Source: Sambucus nigra (taxonomy: Eukaryota; Streptophyta; Magnoliopsida; Dipsacales; Adoxaceae). From it: a stretch of 64,000 bases of DNA. Below the pieces are notes generated by a model. The model had not been told where the DNA came from. It made no database searches and was given only the letters and a program-made list of their open reading frames with translations. Of the stretch, positions 22,007 to 35,659 are shown in pieces. A program made the position numbers and the translations under genes. Position 1 is the stretch's first letter, and each line of letters opens with the position of its first letter. Location of the stretch: the NCBI GenBank assembly GCA_949130495.1, contig OX422219.1, positions 261,067,111 to 261,131,110 on the forward strand. The letters are read 5' to 3'.

Positions 22007-24950
22007 TTGGTGCCGTGGGAGGTGTTGGTGCCACCCACGGGGCCGCTTGGGGGCTGTTTCCAGTTTTCACCATCTAACGCCATGTTTTTAAGCCAAAGTA
22101 TAGAAATGAGGAAATTATCTTCGTATTCTCAAACCGGGAGACTCGAGGCTGCGGGGTCAATTCCTACGAGTTACATTGGTCAAGTGGGGGGTGTTGGTGC
22201 CACCCACGGGGCCATTCAGGGGTTGTTTCGAGTTTTCACCCTCTAACGCCATGTTTTGTTTAAGTCTAAAAATATGCAAATTACTATCGTATTCTCAAAC
22301 AGGGACTGTCGCGGCTGCGCGATCAGTTCCTACGAGTTACATTGGTCCTGTCGGAGGTGTTGGTGCCACCCACTGGGCCGTTCCGGGGCTGTTTCGAGTT
22401 TTCACCCTCTAACACCATGTTTTTGTGCCTAAATCTAGAAATATGCAAATTACCATCATATTCTGAAATCGGGAGTGCCGCGGGTGCGCGGTCAGTTCCT
22501 GCGAGTTACATTGGTCCCGTGGGAGGTGTTGGTGCCACCCACGGGGCCGTTCGGGGGTTGTTTTAGATTTTCACCCTCTAACGCCATGTTTTTATGCCCT
22601 GAGTCTACAAATATGCAAATTACCATCTTATACACAAACCGGGAGTACCGCGGCTTCATGGTCAGTTCCTACGAGTTACATTGGTGTCGTGGGAGGTATT
22701 GGTTCCACCCACGGGTCCCTTTGTGGGCTGTTTCCAGTTTTCACCCTCTAACGCCATGTTTTTTAGCCCAAGTATAGAAATATGGAAATTATCGTCGTAT
22801 TCTCAAACCGGGAGACCCGCGGCTGCGGGATGAGTTCCTACGAGTTTCATTGGTCCCGTGGGAGGTGTTGGTGCCACCCACGGGGACGTTCGGGGGATGT
22901 TTCGAGTTTGCACCCTCTAACGCCATGTTTTTGCCTAAGTCTAGAAATATGCAAATTACCGTCATATTCTCAAACCAGGAGTGCCGCGGCTGCGCGATAA
23001 GTTCTTACGAGTTACATTGGTCCCGTGGGAGGTGTTGGTGCAACCGACAGGGCCGTTCCGGGGCTATTTTGGGTTTTCACCCTCTAACGCCATGTTTTTA
23101 AGCCTAAGTCTAGAAATATGGAAATTACCGTCGTATCCTCAAACCAGGAGTGCTGCGGCTACGCGGTAAGTTCCTACGAGTTACATTGGTCCCGTGGGAG
23201 GTGTTGGAGCAACCCACGGGGACGTTCGGGGGCTGTTTTGGGTTTTCACCGTCTAACGCCATCTTTTTATGCCCAAGTCTAGAAATATACAAATTACCGT
23301 CATATTCTAAAACCGGGAGTAACGCGGCTGCGTGGTGAGTTCCTACGAGTTATATTGGTGCCGTGGGACGTATTGGTGCAACCTACGGGGCCGTTCGGAG
23401 GCTGTTTCCAAATTTCACCCTCTAACGCCATGTTTTTATGCCCAAGTCTAGAAATATGAATATTATCGTCGTATTTTCAAACCGGGAGACCCGCAGCTGC
23501 GGGGTCAGTTCCTACGAATTACATTGGTCCCGTACGAGGTGTTGGTACCATCCACGGGGCGGTTCGGGGGTTGTTTCGAGTTTTCACCCTCTAACGCCAT
23601 GTTTTGCTTAAGTCTAAAAATATACAAATTATCGTCGTATTCTGAAACCGGGAGACCCACGGCTCCGGGGTTAGTTCCTACAAGTTACATTGGTCCCGTG
23701 GGAGGTGTTGGTGCCACCCACGAGGCCGTTTGGGGCTGTTTCGAGTTTTCACCCTCTAACGCCATGTTTTTATGCCTAAGTCTAGAAATATGCAAATTAC
23801 CATCGGATTCTCAAATCAGGAGTGTCGAGGCAACGCGATTAGTTCCTACGAGTTACATGGGTGCCGTGGGAGGTGTTGGTGCCAAGAACGGGGCCGTTCG
23901 GGGGCTGTTTTGGGTTTTTGCCCTCTAACGCCATGTTTTTATGCCAATGTCTAGAAATATGCAAATTAGCATTTTATTCTCAAACCGGGAGTACCGTGGC
24001 TGTGTAGCATGGTCCTATGAGTTACATTGGTGCCGTGGGAGGGGTTGGTGCCACCCACGGGGCCGTTAAGGGGCTGATTCCAGTTTTCACCCTCTAACGT
24101 CATGTTTTTAAGCCTAGAAATATGGAAATTATCGTCGTATTCTCAAACCGGGAGACCCGCAGCTGTACGGTCAATTCCAACGAGTTACATTGGTCCCGTG
24201 GGAGGTGTTGGTGCCACCCACGGAGCCGTTCGGGGGCTGTTTTGGGTTTTCACCCTCTAACGCCATGTTTTTATACCTAAATCTAGAAATATGCAAAATA
24301 GCATCGTATTCTGAAACCGGGAATACCGCGGCTGCATGGTTAGTTTCTACGTGTTACATTGGTGCCGTGGGAGGTGTTGGTACCACCCACGGGGCCGTTC
24401 GGGGGATGTTTCGAGTTTTCACCCTCTGACGCCTTGTTTTTAAGCCTAAGTCTAGAAATATGGAAATTATCGTCGTATTCTCAAACCGGGAGACCCGCGG
24501 GAGCGGGGTCAGTTCCTACGAGTTAAATTGGTCCTGTAGGAGGTGTTTGTAACACCCACGGGGATGTTCGGGGGTTGTTTCGAGTTTTCACCCTCTAACC
24601 CCATCTTTTGCTTAAGTCTAGAAATATGCAAATTACCGTCGTATTCTAAAACTGGGAGTGTCGCAGCTCCGCGGTCAGTTCCTACGAGTTACATTGGTCC
24701 CGTGGGAGGTGTTGGTGCCACCCACGGGGCTGTTTTGGGTTTTCACCCTCTTACGCCTTGTTTTTAATACTAAGTCTAGAAATATGCAAATTACCGTCGT
24801 ATTCTCAAACCGGGAGTGTCGAGGCTCCGCGGCCAGTTCCTACGAGTTACATTGGTCCTGGGGGAGGCCTTGGTGCCACCAACGGGGCCGTTCGGAGGTT
24901 GTTTCGAGTTTTCACCCTCTAACGCCATGTTTTTATGCCTACGTCTAGAA
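22007..24950 (+). repeat. ~9.1-kb-offset duplication, copy 1
   Basis: Pairs with 31119-33945: 22475 with 31571, 22782 with 31877, 23524 with 32619, 24190 with 33285, all at an offset of 9095-9096. Earlier points (22176 with 31282) sit at 9106 because of small indels. The two share rare words such as GGTCAAGTGGGG near 22171 and 31279. Confidence 0.88.
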
Positions 24951-27401
24951 ATATGCAAATTACCATCGTATTCTCAAACCGGGAGTACCACGGTTGCGTG
25001 GTGAGTTCCTACGAGTTATATTGGTGCCGTCGGAGGTGTTGGTACCACCCACGGGGCCGTCCGTGGGTTGTTTCGAGTTTTCACCCTCTAACGCTATGTT
25101 TTTAAGCCTAAGTCTAGAAATATCGAAATTATCGTCGTATTCTCAAACCGGGAGACCCGCGGGAGTGGGGTCAGTTCCTACGAGTTACATTGGTCCTGTG
25201 GGAGGTGTTGGTAGCACCCACGGGGACGTTCGGGGGTTGTTTCGGGTTTTCACCCTCTAACGCCATCTTTTTGCTTAAGTCTAGAAATATGCAAATTACC
25301 GTCGTATTCTAAAACTGGGAGTGTCGCGGCTCCGCGGTCAGTTCCTACGAGTTACATTGGTCCCGTGGGAGGTGTTGCTTCCACCCACGAGGATGTTCAG
25401 GGGATGTTTTGGGTTTTCACCCTATTACGCCATGTTTTTAATCCTAAGTCTAGATATATGCAAATTACCGTCGTATTCTCAAATCGGGAGTCCCGCGGCT
25501 GCGCGGTCAGTTCCAACGAGTTACATTGGTCCGGCGGGAGGTGTTGGTGCCACCCACGGGGAAGTTTGGAGGTTGTTTTGGGTTTTCACCCCCTCTAACG
25601 CCATGCTTTTATGCCTAAGTCTAGAAATATGCAAATTATCGTCGTATTCTCAAACCGGGAGACCTGATATTGCTGGTCAGTTCCTACGAGTTACATTGGT
25701 CCCATGGGAGGTGTTGGTGCCACCCACGGGTCAGTTCGGGGGTTGTTTCGAGTTTTCACCCTCACGCCAGGTTTTGCATAAGTCTAAAAATATGCAAATT
25801 ACCGTCGTATTCTAAAATCGGGAGTGCCGCGGCTGCGCGGTCAGTTCATATGAGTTACAATGGTCCCGTGGGAGGTGTTGGTGCCAACCACGGGGCCATT
25901 CGGGGGTTGTTTTGGGTTTTCACCCTCTAACGCCTTGTTTTTATGCCTAAGTCTAGAAATATGATAATTACCGTCGTATTCTCAAACCGGGAGTACTGTG
26001 GCTGCATGGTCAGTTCCTACGAGTTACATTGGTCCCTTGGGAGGTGTTGGTTCCACGCACGGGGCCGTTCAGGGAATGTTTCGAGTTTTCACCCTCTAAC
26101 GCTATTTTTTATGCCTATGTCTACAAATATCAAAATTATCATCATATTCTCAAATCGGGAGTGCCGCGGCTGCGCGGTTAGTTTCTACGATTTACATTGG
26201 TCCCGTGGGAGGTGTTGGTGCAACCCACGGGGCCGTTCGGGGCCTGTTTTGGGTTTTCATCCTCCAACGCCATGTTTTTTTTGCCCAAGACAAGAAATAT
26301 GCAAATTACCATCGTATTCTCAAATCGGGAGTACCGCGGCTGCGTGATCAGTTCCTACGAGGTACATTGGTGCCTTGGGAGGTGTTGGTGCCACCCACGG
26401 GGCCGTTCGGGGGCTGTTTCCAGTTTTCACCCTCTAACGCTATGTTTTTCTGCCTAAGTCTAGAAATATGGAAATTCCCATCGTATTTTCATACCGGGAG
26501 ACCCACAGCTGCGGGGTCATTTCCTACAAGTTACATTAGTTCCGTGGGATGTGTTGGTGCCACCCACGGGGCCGTTCGGGGTTGTTTCGATTTCTCACCC
26601 TATAGCGCCATGTTTTTATGCTTTAGTCTAGAAATATGCAAATTACCGTCGTATTCTCAAACCGGGAGTGCCCTGCGCGATCAGTTCCTGAGAGTTACAT
26701 TGGTCCTGTAGGAGTTGTTGGTGCCACCCACGGGGCCGTTCGGGGGCTGTTTTGGGTTTTCAACCTCTAACTCCATGTTTTTATTTATAAGTCTTGAAAT
26801 ATGGAAATTACCATCGTATTATCAAACTGGGAGTACCGCGGCTACGCGGTCAGTTCCTACGAGTTACATTGGTCCCGTGGGAGGTGTTGGTGCCACCCAC
26901 GGGGCCGTTCGGGGGTTGTTTCGAGTTTTCAGCCTCTAACGTCATGTTTTGCTTAAGTATAGAAATCTGCAAATTATCGGTGTATTCTCAAACCGAGAGA
27001 CCCGCGACTGCGGGGTCAGTTCCTACGAGTTACATTGGTCCCGTGGGAGGTGTTGTTGCCACCCACGGGGCCGTTCGGGGCTGTTTCGATTTTTCACCCT
27101 CTAACGCCATGTTTTTATGCTTTAGTCCAGAAATATGCAAATTACCGTCGTATTCTCAAACCGGGAGTGCCCTGCGCGATCAGTTCCTACGAGTTACATG
27201 GGTCCCGTGGGAGGTGTTGGTGCCAAAGACGAGGCAGTTCGGGGGCTGTTTCCAGTTTTCACCCTCGTATTCTGAACCCGGGAGTGCCGCGGCTACGCGC
27301 TCAGTTCCTACGAGTTACATTGGTCCCGTGGGAGGTGTTGGGGCCACCCACGGGGCCGTTTGGGGCTGTTTCGAGTTTTCGCCCTCTAATGCCATGTTTT
27401 T
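23772..27401 (+). repeat. 3.63-kb tandem duplication, copy 1
   Basis: Pairs with 27402-31030. Points 23772/27402, 24190/27820 and 25321/28950 lie at 3629-3630. From 25943/29741 the offset is 3798 because copy 2 has an extra monomer at about 29430-29600. It returns to 3630 at 26701/30331 because copy 2 lacks the monomer present at about 26346-26514. Confidence 0.88.
27266..27267 (+). repeat. Truncated monomer junction (48-bp deletion), copy 1
   Basis: ACCCTC is joined directly to GTATTCTGAACCCGGG. The 48 bases that normally lie between, including the TCTAGAAATATGCAAATTA box, are missing, leaving a monomer of about 121 bp. The same junction is at 30897/30898. Confidence 0.85.
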
Positions 27402-30400
27402 ATGCCTAAGTCTAGAAATATGAAAATTACCATCGGATTCTCAAATCAGGAGTGTCGAGGCAACGCGATTAGTTCCTACGAGTTACATGGGTGCCGTGGG
27501 AGGTGTTGGTGCCAAGAACGGGGCCGTTCGGGGGCTGTTTTGGGTTTTTGCCCTCTGACGCCATGTTTTTATGCCAATGTTTAGAAATATGCAAATTAGC
27601 ATTTTATTCTCAAACCGGGAGTATCGTGGCTGTGTAGCATGTTCCTACGAGTTATATTGGTGCCGTGGGAGGGGTTGGTGCCACCCACGGGGCCGTTCAG
27701 GGGCTGATTCCAGTTTTCACCCTCTAACGTCATGTTTTTAAGCCTAGAAATATGGAAATTATCGTCGTATTCTCAAACCAGGAGACCCGCGGCTGTACGG
27801 TCAGTTCCAACGAGTTATATTGGACCCGTGGGAGGTGTTGGTGCCACCCACGGAGCCGTTCGGGGGCTGTTTTGGGTTTTCACCCTCTAACGCCATGTTG
27901 TTATACCTAAATCTAGAAATATGCAAATTAGCGTCGCATTCTCAAACCGGGAATACCGCGGCTGCATGGTTAGTTTCTACGTGTTACATTGGTGCCGTGG
28001 GAGGTGTTGGTACCACCCACGGGGCCGTTCGGGGGATGTTTCGAGTTTTCACCCTCTGACGCCGTGTTTTTAATCCTAAGTCTAGAAATATGGAAATTAT
28101 CGTCGTATTCTCAAACCGGGAGACCCGCGGGAGCGGGGTCAGTTCCTACGAGTTACATTGGTCCTGTGGGAGGTGTGGGTAGCACCCCCGGGGACGTTCG
28201 GGGGCTGTATCGAGTTTTCACCCGCTAACACCATGTTTTGCTTAAGTCTAGAAATATGCAAATTACCGTCGTATTCTAAAACTGCGAGTGTCGCGGCTCC
28301 GCGGTCAGTTCCTACGAGTTACATTGGTCCCGTGGGAGGTGTAGGTGCCACCCACGGGGCTGTTTTGGGTTTTCACCCTCTTACGCCTTGTTTTTAATAC
28401 TAAGTCTAGAAATATGCAAATTACCGTCGTATTCTCAAACCGGGAGTGTCGAGGCTGCGCGGCCAGTTCCTACGAGTTACATTGGTCCCGGGGGAGGTGT
28501 TGGTGCCACCAACGGGGCCGTTCGGAGGTTGTTTCAAGTTTTCACCCTCTAACGCCATGTTTTTATGCCTACGTCTGGAAATATGCAAATTACCATCGTA
28601 TTCTCAAACCGGGAATACCGCGACTGCGTAGTGAGTTCCTACGAGTTATATTGGTGCCGTCGGAGGTGTTGGTACCACCCACGGGGCCGTCCGTGGGTTG
28701 TTTCGAGTTTTCACCCTCTAACGCTATGTTTTTAAGCCTAAGTCTAGAAAAATCGAAATGATCGTCGTATTCTCAAACCGGGAGACCCGCGGGAGCGTGG
28801 TCAGTTCCTACGAGTTACATTGGTCCTGTGGGAGGTGTTGGTAGCACCCACGGGGACGTTCGGTGGTTGTTTCGGGTTTTCACCCTCTAACGCCATCTTT
28901 TGCTTACGTCTAGAAATATGCAAATTACCGTCGTATTCTAAAACTGGGAGTGTCGCGGCTCCGCGGTCAGTTCCTACGAGTTACATTGGTCCCGTGGGAG
29001 GTGTTGCTTCCACCCACGAGGATGTTCAGGGGATGTTTTGGGTTTTCACCCTATTACGCCATGTTTTTAATCCTAAGTCTAGATATATGCAAATTACCGT
29101 CGTATTCTCAAATCGGGAGTCCCGCGGCTGCGTGGGCAGTTCCAACGAGTTACATTGGTCCGGCGGGAGGTGTTGGTGCCACCCACGGGGAAGTTCGGAG
29201 GTTGTTTTGGGTTTTCACCCCCTCTAACGCCATGCTTTTATGCCTAAGTCTAGAAATATGCAAATTATCGTCGTATTCTCAAACCGGGAGACCTGAGATT
29301 GCTGGTCAGTTCCTACGAGTTACATTGGTCCCATGAGAGGTGTTGGTGCCACCCACGGGTCAGTTCGGGGGTTGTTTCGAGTTTTCACCCTCACGCCAGG
29401 TTTTGCTTAAGTCTAGAAATATGCAAATTACCGTCGTATTCTCAAATCGGGTTTGTCGAGGCTGCGCGGCCAGTTCCTACGAGTTACATTGGTCCCGGGG
29501 GAGGTGTTGGTGCCACCCCCGGGGCCGTTCGGGGGTTGTTTCGAGTTTTCACCCTCTAACGCCATGTTTTTATGCCTACGTCTAAAAATATGCAAATTAC
29601 CGTCGTATTCTAAAATCGGGAGTGCCGCGGCTGCGCGGTCAGTTCATACGAGTTACATTGGTCCCGTGGGAGGTGTTGGTGCCACCCACGGGGCCATCAG
29701 GGGGTTGTTTTGGGTTTTCACCCTCTAACCCCTTGTTTTTATGCCTAAGTCTAGAAATATGATAATTACCGTCGTATTCTCAAACCGGGAGTACTGTGGC
29801 TGCATGGTCAGTTCCTACGAGTTACATTGGTTCCTTGGGAGGTGTTGGTTCCACTCACGGGGCAGTTCAGGGACTGTTTCGAGTTTTCACCCTCTAACGC
29901 TATTTTTTTATGCATATGTCTACAAATATCCAAATTACCGTCGTATTCTCAAATCTGGAGTGCCGCGGCTGCGCGGTCAGTTCCTACGATTTACATTGGT
30001 CCCGTGGGAGGTGTTGGTGCAACCCACGGGGCCGTTCGGAGCCTGTTTTGGGTTTTCATCCTCTAACGCCATGTTTTTTTTGCCCAAGACTAGAAATATG
30101 CAAATTACCATCGTATTCTCAAATCGGGAGTACCGCGGCTGCGTGATCAGTTCCTACGAGTTACATTAGTCCCGTGGGATGTGTTGGTGCCACCCACGGG
30201 GCCGTTCGGGGTTGTTTCGATTTCTCACCCTATAACGCCATGTTTTTATGCTTTAGTCTAGAATTATGCAAATTACCGTCGTATTCTCAAACCGGGAGTG
30301 CCCTGCGCGATCAGTTCCTAAGAGTTACATTGGTCCTGTGGGAGTTGTTGGTGCCACCCACGGGGCCGTTCGGGGGCTGCTTTGGGTTTTCAACCTCTAA

Positions 30401-31030
30401 CTCCATGTTTTTATTTATAAGTCTTAAAATATGGAAATTACCGTCGTATTATCAAACCGGGAGTACCGCGGCTGCGCGGTCAGTTCCTACGAGTTACATT
30501 GGTCCCGTGGGAGGTGTTGGTGCCACCCACGGGGCCGTTCGGGGGTTGTTTCGAGTTTTCAGCCTCTAAACGACATGTTTTGCTTAAGTCTAGAAATATG
30601 AAAATTATCGGTGTATTCTCAAACCGAGAGACCCGCGACTGCGGGGTCAGTTCCTACGGGTTACATTGGTCCCGTGGGAGGTGTTGTTGCCACCCACGGG
30701 GCCGTTCGGGGTTGTTTCTTATTTTTCACCCTCTAACGCCATGTTTTTATGCTTTAGTCTAGAAATATACAAATTACCGTCGTATTCTCAAACCGAGAGT
30801 GCCCTGGGCGATCAATTCCTACGAGTTACATGGGTCCCGTGGGAGGTGTTGGTGCCAACGACGGGGCAGTTCGGGGGCTGTCTCAGTTTTCACCCTCGTA
30901 TTCTGAACCCGGGAGTGCCGCGGCTACGCGGTCAGTTCCTACGAGTTACATTGATCCCGTGGGAGGTGTTGGAGCCACCCACGGGACCGTTCGGCGGTCG
31001 TTTTGATTTTCACCCTCTAACGCCATGTTT
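27402..31030 (+). repeat. 3.63-kb tandem duplication, copy 2
   Basis: Second copy of 23772-27401, including the 48-bp-deleted monomer. It is followed at about 31.1 kb by a segment matching 22.0 kb, so the 3.63-kb duplication lies inside the larger 9.1-kb arrangement. Confidence 0.86.
30897..30898 (+). repeat. Truncated monomer junction (48-bp deletion), copy 2
   Basis: Same CACCCTC-GTATTCTGAACCC fusion as at 27266/27267, 3631 bases downstream, showing the deletion came before the tandem duplication. Confidence 0.85.
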
Positions 31031-31118
31031 TTATGCCCGAGTCTAGAAATACGCAAATTACCGTCGTATACTCAAACCGGGAGTACCGCGGCTTCGTAGT
31101 CAGTTCCTACGAGTTACA

Positions 31119-33945
31119 TTGGTGCCGTGGGAGGTGTTGCCCACGGGGCCCTTTGGGGGCTGTTTCCAGTTTTCACCATCTAACGTCATGTTTTTAAGCC
31201 AAAGTATAGAAATGTGGAAATTATCTTCGTATTCTCAAACCGGGAGACTCGAGGCTGCGGGGGCAATTCCTACGAGTTACATTGGTCAAGTGGGGAGTGT
31301 TGGTGCCACCAACGGGGCCATTCGGGGGTTGTTTCGAGTTTTCACCCTCTAACGCCATGTTTTGTTTAAGTCTAAATATGCAAATTACTATCGTATTCTC
31401 AAACTGGGAGTGTCGCGATCAGTTCCTACGAGTTACATTGGTCCCGTCGGAGGTGTTGGTGCCACCCACTGGGCCGTTCCGGGGCTGTTTCGAGTTTTCA
31501 CCCTCTAACACCATGTTTTTGTGCCTAAATCTAGAAATATGCAAATTACCATCGTATTCTGAAATCGGGAGTGCCGCGGGTGCGCGGTCAGTTCCTACGA
31601 GTTACATTGGTCCCGTGGGAGGTGTTGGTGCCACCCACGGGGCTGTTCGGGGGTTGTTTTAGATTTTCACCCTCTAACGCCATGTTTTTATGCCTGAGTC
31701 TACAAATATGCAAATTACCGTCGTATACACAAACCGGGAGTACCGCGGCTTCATGGTCAGTTCCTACGAGTTACATTGGTGTCGTGGGAGGTATTGGTTC
31801 CACCCACGGGTCACTTTGTGGGTTGTTTCCAGTTTTCACCCTCTAACGCCATGTTTTTTAGCCCAAGTATAGAAATATGGAAATTATCGTCGTATTCTCA
31901 AATCGGGAGACCCGCGGCTGCGGGATGAGTTCCTACGAGTTTCATTGGTCCCGTGGGAGGTGTTGGTGCCACCCACGGGGACGTTCGGGGGATGTTTCGA
32001 GTTTGCACCCTCTAACGCCATGTTTTTGCCTAAGTCTAGAAATATGCAAATTACCGTCATATTCTCAAACCGGGAGTGCCGCGGCTGCGCAATAAGTTCT
32101 TACGAGTTACATTGGTCCCGTGGGAGGTGTTGGTGCAACCCACAAGGCCGTTCGGGGGCTATTTTGGGTTTTCACCCTCTAACGCCATGTTTTTAAGCCT
32201 AAGTCTAGAAATATGGAAATTACCGTCGTATTCTCAAACCAGGAGTGCCGCGGCTGCGCGGTAAGTTCCTACGAGTTACATTGGTCCCGTGGGAGGTGTT
32301 GGAGCAACCCACGGGGACATTCGGGGGCTGTTTTGGGTTTTCACCCTCTAACGCCATCTTTTTATGCCCAAGTCTAGAAATATGCAAATTACCATCGTAT
32401 TCTCAAACCGGGAGTAACGCGGCTGCGTGGTGAGTTCCTACGAGTTATATTGGTGCCGTGGGACGTATTGGTGCAACCTACGGGGCCGTTCGGAGGCTGT
32501 TTCTGATTTTCACCCTCTAACGCCATGTTTTTATGCCCAAGTAGAGAAATATGAAAATTATCATTGTATTTTCAAATCGGGAGACCCGTAGCTGCGGGGT
32601 CAGTTCCTACGAATTAGATTGGTCCCGTGCGAGGTGTTGGTACCACCCACGGGGCGGTTTGGGGGTTGTTTCGAGTTTTCACCCTCTAACGCCATGTTTT
32701 GCTTAAGTCTAAAAATATACAAATTATCGTCGTATTCTGAAACCGGGAGACCCACGGCTCCGGGGTTAGTTCCTACAAGTTACATTGGTCCCGTGGGAGG
32801 TGTTGGTGCCACCCACGGGGCCGTTTGGGGCTGTTTCGAGTTTTCACCCTCTAACGCCATGTTTTTATGCCTAAGTCTAGAAATATGAAAATTACCATCG
32901 GATTCTCAAATCAGGAGTGTCGAGGCAACGCGATTAGTTCCTACGAGTTACATGGGTGCCGTGGGAGGTGTTGGTGCCAAGAACGGGGCCGTTCGGGGGC
33001 TGTTTTGGGTTTTTGCCCTCTGACGCCATGTTTTTATGCCAATGTCTCGAAATATGCAAATTAGCATTTTATTCTCAAACCGGGAGTACCGTGGCTGTGT
33101 AGCATGTTCCTACGAGTTACATTGGTGCCGTGGGAGGGGTTGGTGCCACCCACGGGGCCGTTAAGGGGCTGATTCCAGTTTTCACCCTTTAACGTCATGT
33201 TTTTAAGCCTAGAAATATGGAAATTATCGTCGTATTCTCAAACCGGGAGACCCGCGGCTGCACGGTCAGTTCCAACGAGTTACATTGGTCCCGTGGGAGG
33301 TGTTGGTGCCACCCACGGAGCCGTTCGAGGGCTGTTTTGGATTTTCACCCTCTAACGCCATGTTTTTATACCTAAGTCTAGAAATATGCAAATTAGCGTC
33401 GTATTCTCAAACCGGGAATACCGCGGCTGCATGGTTAGTTTCTACGTGTTACATTAGTGCCGTGGGAGGTGTTGGTACCACCCATGGGGCCGTTCGGGGA
33501 ATGTTTCGAGTTTTCACCCTCTGACGCCGTGTTTTTAAGCCTAAGTCTAGAAATATGGAAATTATCGTCGTATTCTCAAACCAAGAGACCCGCGGGAGCG
33601 GGGTCAGTTCCTACGAGTTAAATTGGTCCTGTGGGAGGTGTTGGTAGCACCCACGGGGACGTTCTGGGGTTGTTTCGAGTTTTCACCCTCTAACCCCATC
33701 TTTTGCTTAAGTCTAGAAATATGCAAGTTACCGTCGTATTGTAAAACTGGGAGTGTCGCAGCTCCAAGGTCAGCTCCTACGAGTTACATTGGTCCCGTGG
33801 GAGGTGTTGGTGCCACCCACGGGGCTGTTTTGGGTTTTCACCCTCTTACGCCTTGTTTTTAATACTAAGTCTAGATATATGCAAATTACCGTCGTATTCT
33901 CAAATCGGGAGTCCCGCGGCTGCGTGGTCAGTTCCTACGAGTTAC
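31119..33945 (+). repeat. ~9.1-kb-offset duplication, copy 2
   Basis: Copy of 22007-24950. Near 31139 it has lost eight bases (GTGTTGCCCACGG instead of GTGTTGGTGCCACCCACGG), a change absent from copy 1 and therefore later than the duplication. Beyond about 33.9 kb the match breaks. Confidence 0.86.
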
Positions 33946-35080
33946 ATTGGTCCGGTGGGAGGTGTTGGTACCACCCACGGGGAAGTTCGGAGGCTTTTTT
34001 GGGTTTTCACCCTCTAACTCCATGCTTTTATGCCTAAGTCTTGAAATACGGAAATTATCGTCGTATTCTCAAACCGGGAGACCTGAGATTGCAGGTCAGT
34101 TCCTACGAGTTACATTGGTCCCGTGGGAGGTGTTGGTACCATCCACGGGGCCGTTCGGGGATTGTTTCGAGTTTTCAGCCTCTAACGACATGTTTTGCTT
34201 AAGTCTAGAAATATGCAAATTATCGGTGTATTCTCAATCCGAGAGACCCGCTGCTGCGGGGTCAGTTCCTACGAGTTAGATTGGTCCCGTGGGAGGTGTT
34301 GTTGCCACCCAAGGGGCCGTTCGGGGTTGTTTCGATTTTTCACCCTTTAACGCCATGTTTTTATGCTTTAGTCTAGAAATATGCAAATTACCGTCGTATT
34401 CTCCAACCGGGAGTGCTCGGCGCGATCAGTTCCTACGAGTTACATGTGTCCCGTGGGAGGTGTTGGTGCCAACGACGGGGCAGTTCGGGGGCTGTTTCCA
34501 ATTTTCACCCTCCAACGCCATGTTTTTAAGCCTAAGTCTAAAAATATGGAAATTATTGTCGTATTCTCAAACTGGGAGACTCGAGGCTGCGGGGTCAGTT
34601 CCTACGAGTTACATTGGTCCCGTGGGAGGTGTTGGTGCCACCCATGGGGCCGTTCGGGGGATGATTCCAATATTCACCCTCTAACGCCATGTTTTTAAGC
34701 CTAAGTCTAGAAATATGGAAATTACCGTCGTATTCTCAAACCGGGAGTGCCACGTCTGCGCGGTCCGTTCCTACGAGTTACATTGGTCCCGTGGGAGGTG
34801 TTGGAGCAACCCACAGGGACATTCGGGGGCTGTTTTAGGTTTTCACCCTCTAACGCCATGTTTTCTAGCCTAACTCTAGAAATATGCAAATTACCATCGT
34901 ATTCTCAAAACGGGAGTACCGCGGCTACGTGGTGAGTTCCTACGAGTTATATTGGTGCCGTGGGAGGTGTTGGTGCGACCTACGGGGCCGTTCGGGGGAT
35001 GTTTCCAGTTTTCACCCTCTAATGCCATGTTTTTATTCGTAAGTCTGGAAATATGGAAATTATCGTCGTATTTTCAAACC

Positions 35081-35084
35081 GGGT
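35081..35084 (+). repeat. 16-bp deletion removing the CCGCGG-type dyad
   Basis: CAAACCGGG runs directly into TCAGTTCC; the GAGACCCGCAGCTGCG segment present in sister monomers is gone. The flanking GGG words suggest slippage or hairpin excision. Confidence 0.7.
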
Positions 35085-35601
35085 CAGTTCCTACGAATTA
35101 CACTGGTCCCGTGGGAGGTGTTGGTGCCACCCACGGGGCCGTTCAGGGGTTGTTTCGAGTTTTCACCCTCTAACGCCATGTTTTGCAAGTCTAGAAATAT
35201 ACAAATTATCGTCGTATTCTCAAACCGGGAGACCCGCGGCTGTGGGGTCCATTCCTACGAGTTACATTGGTCCCGTGGGAGGTGTTGGTGCCACCCACGG
35301 GGCCGTTTGGGGCTGTTTCGAGTTTTCACCCTCTAACGCCATGTTTTTATGCCTAAGTCTAGAAATATGCAAATTACCATCGTATTCTCAAATCGGGAGT
35401 GCCGCGGCTGCGCGATTAGTTCCTACGAGTTTAATGGGTCCCGTGGGAGTTGTTGGTGCCACCCACGGGGCCGTTTGGGGGCTGTTTTGGGTTTTTACCC
35501 TCTAACGCCATGGTTTTATCCCTAAGTCAAGAAATATGCAAATTATCGTTGTATTCTCAAACCGGGAGTACCGCGGCTGCGTGGTCAGTTCCTACTACAT
35601 T

Positions 35602-35607
35602 GGTGCC
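35602..35607 (+). repeat. Slippage deletion between GGTGCC repeats
   Basis: One GGTGCC is left where two normally flank GTGGGAGGTGTT, and a further four bases are missing just upstream (CCTACTACATTGG). The monomer is shared, with variation, by its partner at 36428. Confidence 0.72.
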
Positions 35608-35659
35608 ACCCACGAGGCTGTTTGATGGTTGTTTCCGGTATTCACCCTCTAACGCCATG

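Larger units (their letters stand above)
34700..35650 (+). repeat. Short (~0.8-1.0 kb) tandem duplication, copy 1
   Basis: Five to six monomers paired with about 35660-36490: 34801 with ~35771 (GGAGCAACCCAC), 34949 with 35922 (GGTGCGACCTACGG), and the CCATGGTTTTATCCCTAAG monomer at about 35508 with about 36331. The offset drops from ~970 to ~825, so the copies differ by about one monomer. Confidence 0.75.
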
